Positions 57,158-64,000 of a DNA stretch of 64,000 nucleotides are shown here, one piece after another; the first letter of the stretch is position 1, and every line of letters starts with the position of its first letter. The stretch lies in NCBI GenBank assembly GCA_024743115.1, contig JANSXC010000014.1, positions 120,813 to 184,812 on the forward strand, in the 5' to 3' direction. Below the pieces are notes generated by a model. It saw only the letters and a list, made by a program, of their open reading frames with translations, was not told where the DNA came from and did not search any database. This stretch comes from a bacterium (lineage in GTDB: Bacteria; Planctomycetota; UBA1135; UBA2386). A program made the translations under genes and the position numbers.

Positions 57158-58375
57158 ATGGATATCGCGGTTCTCGCCGGCGGTCGATCGCCGGAGTACG
57201 ACGTTTCCCTGCGCTCGGCGGCGCAGGTTCTCAGGCATCTCGATCGCTCGCGCTGGCGGGTGTGGCCCGTGCATCTCGATCGCGACGGCGGTTGGTGGCC
57301 GCGCCGCGAGCCGCTGGCCGAGGGTGCGGACTGGGACCCGAACGATGGCACCTGCGACGGGCCTCTGCGGCCCGGTCGCGCGCTCGACAACCTGCTCGAG
57401 CGGGCGGCGATCGGCGCGGTCTTCCCGGTGCTGCACGGACCGTTCGGTGAAGACGGTTCGGTTCAAGGAATGCTCGCGCTGCACGATCTGCCGTGCGTCG
57501 GGCCCGACCATGCTGCGTCCGCGGTGGCCTTGGACAAGCTGCGTGCCCGTGCGGCGCTCGCGGCCGTCGACGTGCCGATGCCGCGGGCCTACGTCTCTCA
57601 CATGGCGCTGGCGGACTGCAATCCGCGGATCGAGTTCGCGGCTCTGGAGGCGACGATCGGGAGTCCCGCATTCGTCAAGGCGGACAAATCCGGCAGCACG
57701 GTCGGTGTCCGCGAGATCGCGACAGCGGCCGAGCTCGGCGCGTTCTGCGAGGAGTTCCGTGCTACCTTCCGGCGCTGGTACGCCGAGGAACACCTGATCG
57801 GCGAGGAAATCACGGTCGGTGTGCTGGGCAATACCGGTGGCGAGCTCGAAGTGCTGCCCGCGATCGGCATCTATCCGCGCGATGCCGACTACTTCACACA
57901 CGAAGCGAAGTACACGCCGGGCGCCACGGACGAGGTGATTCCCCCGCGTGGCCTGTCGCACCTGCAACTCGCCGAGGTCGGCGAACTCGCGAAGCGCTGC
58001 CACCAGGCGCTGGTCTGCGATGGCATGTCGCGCACCGACATGATCGTCACCGAGGACGGCCCGAAGGTGCTCGAGGTCAACACGATTCCGGGGCTCACTG
58101 CCGAGAGCCTGCTGCCGCAGGCGGCGGGTGCGGCGGGCTACTCGTTCCGGCAGTTGCTGAACCGGCTGCTCGACCTGGCGCTCGAGCACGATGGCGTCGC
58201 CGCCAAGCCTGCGGCCGGGTTCGCGGGTGCGGCTGCGCCGGCTGCGATGACCGGCGTGGCGGGTCGATCGGATCTCGAATCGACAGGCGAAGCCGATGCG
58301 CCTGCCGTTCGACGCAGCAACTCAGCTACCGCTCCCGGCGCCGATCTGGATGCGGATTCGGCGGTAGGGAGCTGA
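57158..58375 (+). CDS. ddl: D-alanine-D-alanine ligase
   Basis: The 405-residue ATP-grasp enzyme makes the D-Ala-D-Ala dipeptide for peptidoglycan. It starts MDIAVLAGGRSPEYDVSLRSA, contains HGPFGEDGSVQGMLALHDLPCVG, FVKADKSGSTVGV, EEHLIGEEITVGVLGN and the metal-binding KVLEVNTIPGLTAESLLPQ. The core ends near residue 345. The last about 60 residues are low-complexity Ala/Gly/Ser (PAAGFAGAAAPAAMTGVAG...) and not part of the known fold. The ATG follows a strong GGGAGGGTG site. Its presence argues that this bacterium makes peptidoglycan. Confidence 0.93.
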   Translation: MDIAVLAGGRSPEYDVSLRSAAQVLRHLDRSRWRVWPVHLDRDGGWWPRREPLAEGADWDPNDGTCDGPLRPGRALDNLLERAAIGAVFPVLHGPFGEDGSVQGMLALHDLPCVGPDHAASAVALDKLRARAALAAVDVPMPRAYVSHMALADCNPRIEFAALEATIGSPAFVKADKSGSTVGVREIATAAELGAFCEEFRATFRRWYAEEHLIGEEITVGVLGNTGGELEVLPAIGIYPRDADYFTHEAKYTPGATDEVIPPRGLSHLQLAEVGELAKRCHQALVCDGMSRTDMIVTEDGPKVLEVNTIPGLTAESLLPQAAGAAGYSFRQLLNRLLDLALEHDGVAAKPAAGFAGAAAPAAMTGVAGRSDLESTGEADAPAVRRSNSATAPGADLDADSAVGS

Positions 58376-58492
58376 ACTCGAACGCCCAGTCCGTTCATCC
58401 GGGCTGCCCAAGCGGAGCAGAAATTCGACGGCTGCCACCGGCGTCGTTCAAAGACGGTTGCATTCCCGTGGCGCAGGCTCCCCCAGAGATCG

Positions 58493-59053
58493 ATGGCCTA
58501 CAAGTACGCAGTATTCGCGACGTTCGCCGACCGGGCGGCGGCACAAGCGGCGCTCGATGGCCTCGTTGATGAGCCGACGCTCGACCTCAGCACCAGGCTC
58601 TACGATCGTCCTGCACGCGACTGCGCCGGCCAGGGCGGGGCGGACGACGGTCGCCCGGGCGACCGTGGCGATGCCGAGTTCGTCGCTGGCGTGCTGGCGG
58701 GCTTGATGAACAACTGCACGCGCGCAGAGTCGGACGTCCGGCGCGGGGTGCGGATCGGAATTGGAGTCGGCGCCACCCTCGGCACCGGGTTCGGCTACCT
58801 GCTCAGTCGGTTGCTCGAGTTCGAGCCAGGATTCGGGTTGCTGCTCGGCGTCGTCATGGGGACGACGGTTGGCGCGCTGATGTCGGGCATCGTGGGGGCC
58901 GGCCTCGTCAACCCGCGCCTGGAGCGCGCGATCCGTGAGCTACAACCCGGGCAGGCGTTGGCCTCGGTGTCGACGAGGCGGCGTGAGGACCACGAGCGGG
59001 TTGGCCGCGCCCTGCAGCCCGGCTGCATCGCGTTCGCGACGGACGGGCGGTAG
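58493..59053 (+). CDS. Glycine-zipper membrane protein of unknown function
   Basis: A 186-residue protein. The first about 35 residues (MAYKYAVFATFADRAAAQAALDGLVDE) look like the small alpha/beta domain seen at the start of some stress membrane proteins. After a polar Gly/Asp linker, two hydrophobic Gly-rich segments follow (IGIGVGATLGTGFGYLLSRLL and FGLLLGVVMGTTVGALMSGIVGAGLV), typical of glycine-zipper helices. The tail is charged. A channel-like or membrane-fluidity role is conceivable, but no function is assigned. Confidence 0.65.
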   Translation: MAYKYAVFATFADRAAAQAALDGLVDEPTLDLSTRLYDRPARDCAGQGGADDGRPGDRGDAEFVAGVLAGLMNNCTRAESDVRRGVRIGIGVGATLGTGFGYLLSRLLEFEPGFGLLLGVVMGTTVGALMSGIVGAGLVNPRLERAIRELQPGQALASVSTRRREDHERVGRALQPGCIAFATDGR

Positions 59054-59082
59054 CGCGATTCCGGTCACGCCGCGGGCGGGAT

Positions 59083-59955
59083 CTATGCCGGCTTGAGGAT
59101 CGAGGCGTAGATGCAGTTCGGTTCGTCGCGATAGAGCTGCGCCGGTTCGGGAACGAGCTCGCGCATGAGCTCGGCGAACTCGGCGTAGCGGAACGGGTAG
59201 CCCATGTAGTGCTCGTCCACGAGTTCGGCTTCGCCCGGCAGGGACCCAGGGCGAGGGTGATGTCCGCTCCTCTGATGGCGGTTGGGTTCGTTTTTCGGCG
59301 GCTCACTGGCATTCGGCGGGTCGGCGTCGCCCGAGCCGAGCTCGTCTGCAGTTGAAGGCGGGGAGGCGTCGGCATCAGGTCGTGGCGTGGGCGCGGTCGC
59401 AGGCGCGGCTCCCGGTGGTGCGGTCAGCCCGTCGGTGTCGGTGGCGTCGGCGTAGACCTGGATGCGCAGCCTGCCGCCTGGCGCGAGCAGGCTCCACGCG
59501 TCGCGCACGAGCGATTCGATCACCGGTTTCGGGCAGTGGATCATCACGGCGATCGACAGGATGAGTCCGTACTGACGGTCGCGGGCGGGCGCGGGTACCG
59601 TCAGGCCATCGGTTTCGAAGAAGCGCGCGTTCGCCGCCCCGCCACAGCGCTTCTGGGCCCGTTCGATCATGCTCGGGGCGATGTCGAGGCCGGTGTAGGA
59701 CTTCGTGCGCTCGACGAAGAACTGCGCCAGCCGGCCGGCTCCGCAACCGATCTCGAGGATGTCACGCTGGCTCAGCCAGTCGGTTTCGAGGCCGACGAGC
59801 GCGGCCGTGGCATGCCGTCGGCCGTGCTCGGTCCATTCGTCGTCATCCCCGAACCCATGCGGGGCGATGAAGTACTCGGCAAGGTCGGAAGCCGCGCGCC
59901 GTTCCCAGTGATGCTTGAGATGTTCCGCCCAGTCGGACGAGCTGTTCAGCGTCAT
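59083..59955 (-). CDS. SAM-dependent class I methyltransferase with low-complexity insert
   Basis: The 290-residue enzyme has motif I ILEIGCGAGRLAQFFVER, motif II YTGLDIAPSMIERAQ, then DRQYGLILSIAVMIHCPKPVIESLVRDAWSLLAPGGRLRIQVY. After this strand is an unusual insert of about 70 residues rich in Pro, Ala, Asp and Glu (DADASPPSTADELGSGDADPP ...), after which the fold resumes with VDEHYMGYPFRYAEFAELM. The methyl acceptor is unknown. The ATG at 59955 is preferred over an open frame that extends towards the tRNA gene. Confidence 0.8.
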   Translation of the reverse strand: MTLNSSSDWAEHLKHHWERRAASDLAEYFIAPHGFGDDDEWTEHGRRHATAALVGLETDWLSQRDILEIGCGAGRLAQFFVERTKSYTGLDIAPSMIERAQKRCGGAANARFFETDGLTVPAPARDRQYGLILSIAVMIHCPKPVIESLVRDAWSLLAPGGRLRIQVYADATDTDGLTAPPGAAPATAPTPRPDADASPPSTADELGSGDADPPNASEPPKNEPNRHQRSGHHPRPGSLPGEAELVDEHYMGYPFRYAEFAELMRELVPEPAQLYRDEPNCIYASILKPA

Positions 59956-60072
59956 GTTGGTGGAAGGATACCGGACCGTGCGGCTGGGACGCGCCGGTTG
60001 CTCGCAGAAGCACAGTGCGGTCGCCTTCTCCCATTCGGTTGGTGCTCGGTGCTCGTGAGCAGGCGTGAATGG

Positions 60073-60154
60073 TGCCGGAGGCGGGACTTGAACCCGCACG
60101 AGTTACCTCGCAGGTTTTTGAAACCTGTGCGTCTGCCGATTCCGCCACTCCGGC
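60073..60154 (-). tRNA. tRNA-Leu (anticodon CAA)
   Basis: Acceptor GCCGGAG/CTCCGGC, discriminator A, long variable arm and T-arm GCGGGTTCAAGTCCCGC. The anticodon stem CAGGT/ACCTG encloses loop TTCAAAA, giving anticodon CAA (+ strand 60118-60120). A genomic CCA follows at 60070-60072. Confidence 0.95.
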
Positions 60155-60181
60155 GTGGGGTCGAACGCGTGGGAGTATGCC

Positions 60182-60541
60182 CTACCGCGCGAGGCGATAA
60201 CAGTCCGGGGCGGGCGCCTGGAGCTGGCCGCTCCGTTCGCCGGCTTCGAGGACGAGGCGGGCGGTCGGCAGATCGACCGCGAGCTGCTCGACGAGTGCGA
60301 AGGCGAGTGCGTTGGCGGTGATCGTCGCCCGTTCGCCGCCGAGACGGGCGAACAGGTTGGGGAACAGGTCCGGGTTGGCCTGCAGGGGCTGGAGCGCGCG
60401 ATCGGGAACTTCACTGCCGGCTTCGGCGCCATCGCAACAAGGCTCGATGTTCGTGCCGCAGTTCTTGCACTGACCATGGCCGTGGACGCGCACGGGTTCG
60501 GCGCGCACACCGCACCAGGGGCACACCGGTGGGCGCCGCAT
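60182..60541 (-). CDS. Small zinc-ribbon protein of unknown function
   Basis: A 119-residue protein. MRRPPVCPWCGVRAEPVRVHGHGQCKNCGTNIEPCCDG has C-P-x-C and C-x-x-C pairs of a zinc ribbon. The remaining about 80 residues are helical (RATITANALAFALVEQLAVDLPTARLVLEAG). The ATG at 60541 is preferred because it starts directly before the ribbon and leaves 16 bases after the Nfu gene; an upstream ATG at 60571 would overlap that gene. The close spacing suggests co-transcription with the Fe-S scaffold. Confidence 0.65.
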   Translation of the reverse strand: MRRPPVCPWCGVRAEPVRVHGHGQCKNCGTNIEPCCDGAEAGSEVPDRALQPLQANPDLFPNLFARLGGERATITANALAFALVEQLAVDLPTARLVLEAGERSGQLQAPAPDCYRLAR

Positions 60542-60557
60542 CAAGCAGGTCGCTCCA

Positions 60558-61142
60558 CTACGAAGGCGCAACGACGAGCTCTTCGTCGATCTCGCTCTGC
60601 ACGAGGTTCTGGATCGCCATGAGCGTGCCCGCCGTCGAACTCGGGCAACTGCCGCACGCGCCCTGGTAGCGGATGTAGAGCGTCTTCTCCTCGAGGCCGA
60701 TGATCTCGAGGCCGCCGCCGTCGCCCGCGAGCGCGGGCCGCACGCGATCGTCGAGCAGTTCGTTGATCTTGGCGATCATCTCCGGGTCGCCGCCCTTCGG
60801 CAGGACGGGCTCGGGTTTCTCGTCGTTCGGGTCGGCCGTGCCTGGGGCGGCGTTGGCCGCCATGGTCGCTTCGTCGAGGACGTGGTTCTCGAGCAGGCGC
60901 GTGATCTGCTCTGCGACACCGCGCCAGTCCGCCGACGGTGTCATGCTGACCGTCACGAAGTTCTCGCAGAAGAACAGGGTCTCGACGCCCTCGACGCCGA
61001 ACATCCCCTTCGCGAGTTCGTCGCTCCCGGCGTCTTCGGCCTTGCCGAACTGCTTGTTCTTGCCCGCCGGGGCGAGCTGGGCGTCGGTGAGGAACTTGAA
61101 CGCGTTGGGGTTCGGAGTGGGCTGGATGCTCGAGACCTTCAT
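60558..61142 (-). CDS. Nfu-type Fe-S cluster scaffold/carrier
   Basis: The 194-residue protein has two domains. The N-terminal half (SSIQPTPNPNAFKFLTDAQL ... FFCENFVTVSMTPSADWRGV) is the Nfu N-terminal domain. The C-terminal half is the NifU domain with VRPALAGDGGGLEIIGLEE and the cluster-binding C-x-x-C in GACGSCPSSTAGTLM. Such proteins deliver Fe-S clusters to target enzymes. An acidic Pro/Asp linker joins the halves. Confidence 0.92.
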   Translation of the reverse strand: MKVSSIQPTPNPNAFKFLTDAQLAPAGKNKQFGKAEDAGSDELAKGMFGVEGVETLFFCENFVTVSMTPSADWRGVAEQITRLLENHVLDEATMAANAAPGTADPNDEKPEPVLPKGGDPEMIAKINELLDDRVRPALAGDGGGLEIIGLEEKTLYIRYQGACGSCPSSTAGTLMAIQNLVQSEIDEELVVAPS

Positions 61143-61253
61143 AGCCTGATCTTATCTGCCCTCGGCGGGCGGTTCTCAAGGGTGAGACCGGCCTTCCGCC
61201 GGTCCGAACACGGACTGGCCGGGCGTTCAGGAACGGAGGCCGCGAACGGCCGA

Positions 61254-64000
61254 TCAGTGCAGCAGTCGGCTGCGGGCCCCGGTCGGTCCCGTCGTCAGCC
61301 AGACGGGCTTCCAGAGCCCGCCCGCACCGGCGTGATCGACGACCCGCAGGACGAGCGTGTGCCGGCCCGTGGCCAGCGGTCCGAGCTCCTGGACCTGCTG
61401 CTCGAGCCAGATCGTGATCTTCTTCAGCGGGTCACCGAACTGGCCCAGGAAGTCGCCGTCGAGCCAGACCTCGAAGCTGTCGTCGACGCCCTCGAAGACG
61501 GCCCGTGCCGGCAGGTCGTGCCAGTCGTCGGTGATGTCGAAGTCGACGCGGTACCAGCCGATGCCGGTGAAGTGCTGCAAGTCGTCGCCCTGGCTCTCCC
61601 AGTGCGAGCCGGCGCGGAGGGTGCGCCACGCTGCGGTGGTCACATCGGTCGCCGGGTCGTGCCAGCTCGCGGCGCGGCCCTCGTCGTTCGGATCCATGCG
61701 GAACCGCCACCTTGGGAGGTCGAGCTTCTTGGCCGTGAGTTTGCCCCGCAGCGCGGCGAGGGACGCGGGGCTCAGGGCGCGCTTCGGGGGTGGGCCGAAG
61801 CTGAGGTGGTGCCGCATCGCGTGTTCGAGGTAGGGGGCCGCACCGCCGAGATCGAGGCCGGGCGCGCGCTTCGGCACGAGCATCGTCGTCGCCATCAGGC
61901 GGCCCTTGCCGATTCGCGTATCGAACGCAAGCAAGTGCAGGCGCGTCTCGCGGATGTCGTGCGTCTCCCAGAACGCAAGAATGGGATCGACCTCGTTGCG
62001 CCACGACTCCCAAGGCATGACACGCCCGTGCTCGAAGTCGAACGCAGTCAGATCGAGAAGCATCTGCGCGGGCAGGCGTTCGTGAATCGGGTGCGGTGGT
62101 GCGAACGGTGCACCCTTGAGATACCAGAGGGGCTGCGTGCGGATCGAACCGGGGCGGTCGCCCGCCAGGAGGAGGACCTTGGCGCCGGCCTCGATGCGTT
62201 CGAGTAGCTCCAGACTCAGGTGGGTCGCGACAACTGCGTCACCGAACTCGCCTGCGGAGTTCGGCAGGTGCCAGAAGCGCCACTCGTTCGCGGCGGAATG
62301 GGAGCCGGTGAGTTCGGCGCGGAGCGTGACAGGTCGTGGGGTATCCGGGAGCTCGAACGCCGGCAGCTCGAACTGCACGGGGTCACTGACCCCGCCGGGG
62401 TCTGCCATGACCGGGGCCTTCGCGACTACCGACTCGGCCGGGGGCGTCGTTGCCGGCATGCCGGTGACCGTGACCTTCAGCGTCCCGCGCAGCTCGCCCC
62501 CGCCGAAGTGGGACACACGCAAGCGGTCGACGAAGACCGCGGGCGGCGCGATCGTGCGCCATGGCCCGTCCCGATCCAGGAGGATCATCGTGTCCCGATG
62601 CCAGCCCCACTCGTCGGGTCGCCACTTCAGATGCCCCTGATCGTCGTAGAGCCCCATTCGCGCTTTGCCGAAGTCACGCGCGACCGACACGACGTAACCG
62701 GCCTCGGGGATCCCGCGGCGCAGCTGCTCGATCTGGAACTTGCGGTTCCGTAACCCGAAATCGCGTGAGATCGGCAGCAGCGAATCGACCGTCGCCTGGC
62801 CGAACTCCTGCCGCAGCCACGCTTCGACCGGCTGCTGGCTCTGCCAGCACCACGGCTGCCACCAGGTGTCCGCGGTCGGCTCACCGTGCGCTTTCATGAA
62901 CGCCGTTTGGTCCGACCAGGTGTCGGCGGCCATGCACTCACCGAGCAGCAGCGGCTTTGCGCCGGCAGTCTCGAAGTGCTTCCTGAAGTGTGCGAGCCGC
63001 CTGGTGAACCAGCGGTTGTTGCCGTAGGGATGCTCGTCCCAGAAGTCCGTGATCCGCTGCCAGCCAATCCAGCTGCTGTCGTCGACGACGAGCGTGTCCG
63101 GCACGGCGCGCTTGCACGCTGCGAACAGCGTCTTCACGACGTCGAGGTCGGCGCCGTGTCCCGTCTCGCAGGTAATGCTGCGGAACGCGACCGAAGGATG
63201 GCTGCGGTCGTGCGCGAAGAACTCTTCGTACTCCGCCAGCAGCTCGGCCTTGTGGTCCTGGTCGAGCTTCGCGTGCCACGTCGGATACTCCTGCCACACG
63301 AGCATGCCGAGTTCGTCGCAGAGTTCGTAGAAACAGCGCGGCGGCACCCAGAGGCAGCATTTGATGCAGTTGAAGCCGAGGCTCTGGAAGTCCAGGATCT
63401 GTCGACGCCAGTAGTCGCGCCGGCAGGGGGGCGCGAGGTGTGGCGGCGAGTAGCCCCAATGCAACACACCGCGTAGCGCGAGTGGCGAGCCGTTCCAGTG
63501 GACCTTCGTGTTCCACGCTGAGAGGGCGCGGAAACCCACCCGGCGGCGGACGCGGTCACGAACCTGGCCGGCCGCGTCGACGAGTTCGAGATCGAGATCG
63601 TAGAGCGTCGGCGTGGCCGGTGACCACGGCTCGGCGTCCGTGACCTCGAACTCCGCGGGTTCGCCGGCCGTGAGCGACAGCTCCGGCCGTGACGGCGTGC
63701 CGAGGCGGGCCCGCACCTTCAACCCCTGGTCGTCACCATACACGGCGGCCGCGACGATCAGTTGGCCGCGCGCGTTCCCGTAAACGATTTCACGGTGACG
63801 GCCGAACGCGAAGATTCGGCTCTGGTCGAACACCGGCCCGTCGTCGAGGCACAGCGTGACCGACTGCCAGATGCCGCCGAAGTGCGGCTGGATGACGGGC
63901 AGAAACCCCTGCGTGTTGTGGCCGACCCGTTCGTCGACGACCACCTCGATCGTGTCCGAGCCGTCACGGCGACCGTGTCCGCTGAGGTCGATCGAGAACG
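61254..64000 (-). CDS. Glycoside hydrolase family 2 enzyme, 5' end beyond the window
   Basis: More than 910 residues are visible and the frame is still open at base 64000, so the N-terminus is missing; the internal ATG at 63944 is not the start. The visible part begins in the sugar-binding domain (HFGGIWQSVTLCLDDGPVF), passes through an Ig-like domain (DAEPWSPATPTLYDLDLELVD) and a TIM barrel (WNGSPLALRGVLHWGYSPP, YELCDELGMLVWQEYPTWH). The acid/base Glu is probably in FRSITCETGHG and the nucleophile in LLLGECMA. Asn-Glu is usual at the first site; here it reads Cys-Glu. The C-terminal jelly roll (HWESQGDDLQHFTGIGWYRVDFDI) is a second carbohydrate-binding-like module. Beta-galactosidase, mannosidase or glucuronidase activity cannot be told apart. 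Confidence 0.85.
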   Translation of the reverse strand, partial: FSIDLSGHGRRDGSDTIEVVVDERVGHNTQGFLPVIQPHFGGIWQSVTLCLDDGPVFDQSRIFAFGRHREIVYGNARGQLIVAAAVYGDDQGLKVRARLGTPSRPELSLTAGEPAEFEVTDAEPWSPATPTLYDLDLELVDAAGQVRDRVRRRVGFRALSAWNTKVHWNGSPLALRGVLHWGYSPPHLAPPCRRDYWRRQILDFQSLGFNCIKCCLWVPPRCFYELCDELGMLVWQEYPTWHAKLDQDHKAELLAEYEEFFAHDRSHPSVAFRSITCETGHGADLDVVKTLFAACKRAVPDTLVVDDSSWIGWQRITDFWDEHPYGNNRWFTRRLAHFRKHFETAGAKPLLLGECMAADTWSDQTAFMKAHGEPTADTWWQPWCWQSQQPVEAWLRQEFGQATVDSLLPISRDFGLRNRKFQIEQLRRGIPEAGYVVSVARDFGKARMGLYDDQGHLKWRPDEWGWHRDTMILLDRDGPWRTIAPPAVFVDRLRVSHFGGGELRGTLKVTVTGMPATTPPAESVVAKAPVMADPGGVSDPVQFELPAFELPDTPRPVTLRAELTGSHSAANEWRFWHLPNSAGEFGDAVVATHLSLELLERIEAGAKVLLLAGDRPGSIRTQPLWYLKGAPFAPPHPIHERLPAQMLLDLTAFDFEHGRVMPWESWRNEVDPILAFWETHDIRETRLHLLAFDTRIGKGRLMATTMLVPKRAPGLDLGGAAPYLEHAMRHHLSFGPPPKRALSPASLAALRGKLTAKKLDLPRWRFRMDPNDEGRAASWHDPATDVTTAAWRTLRAGSHWESQGDDLQHFTGIGWYRVDFDITDDWHDLPARAVFEGVDDSFEVWLDGDFLGQFGDPLKKITIWLEQQVQELGPLATGRHTLVLRVVDHAGAGGLWKPVWLTTGPTGARSRLLH

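Overview
This window is about 64 kb of high-GC bacterial DNA with dense coding on both strands. It most likely comes from a planctomycete chromosome. The support is indirect. There are many exported proteins of families that are abundant in Planctomycetota: FG-GAP/VCBS repeats, ASPIC/UnbV, Kelch and BNR propellers, RIFT-barrel, DUF4437 and PhyH proteins. Three secreted proteins appear to share one C-terminal domain, GTG starts are frequent, and low-complexity Ala/Gly/Pro linkers are common. I see no phage, insertion sequence, CRISPR array or conjugation gene. The only rRNA or tRNA genes seen are two leucine tRNAs.

Layout. 1-5.3 kb: a DUF4388 protein cut by the left edge, an exported helical-repeat protein, and a sulfur-transfer group (EGC-type class V aminotransferase/cysteine desulfurase, ThiF/MoeB-type E1 enzyme, 7Fe ferredoxin). 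5.4-17.3 kb: mostly exported proteins of unknown role, plus a phosphatase lipoprotein, an FMN-dependent alpha-hydroxy-acid dehydrogenase and a cupin lipoprotein. 17.5-27 kb: a heparinase II/III-type lyase, tRNA-Leu(TAG), a RIFT-barrel lipoprotein, a WbpE/WbpB/WbpD-like nucleotide-sugar cassette with a membrane protein, and a lipoprotein. 27-46 kb: gcvP, a very large HELTH metallopeptidase, a PhyH dioxygenase, a DUF4437 lipoprotein, a BNR protein, a 1232-residue ASPIC/UnbV protein, a nucleotidyltransferase remnant, a polysaccharide deacetylase and a ClC channel. 46-58.4 kb: a housekeeping block (recA, alaS, rpmF, plsX, fabH, fabG, acpP, fabF, a small helical protein, ROK kinase, D-Ala-D-Ala ligase). 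58.5-64 kb: a glycine-zipper membrane protein, a methyltransferase, tRNA-Leu(CAA), a zinc-ribbon protein, an Nfu-type Fe-S scaffold and a glycoside hydrolase family 2 enzyme cut by the right edge.

The most striking signal is a pair of genes that each carry a single in-frame TGA with the reading frame, and family-like sequence, continuing on the far side. They are a VCBS protein (5420-6745, minus strand) and a Gln/Gly-rich coiled-coil protein (14083-14898, plus strand). In both, a 17-nt hairpin with a 6-bp stem and a 5-nt loop beginning A-G-U sits at exactly +14 to +30 after the TGA. That is close to the geometry of the bacterial selenocysteine insertion element of fdhF. In the VCBS protein the TGA precedes a Cys codon; in the other it makes a C-x-x-U motif. 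Both proteins have signal peptides. I read them as two candidate exported selenoproteins of undescribed type. The selA/B/C/D machinery is not in this window, so this remains an inference.
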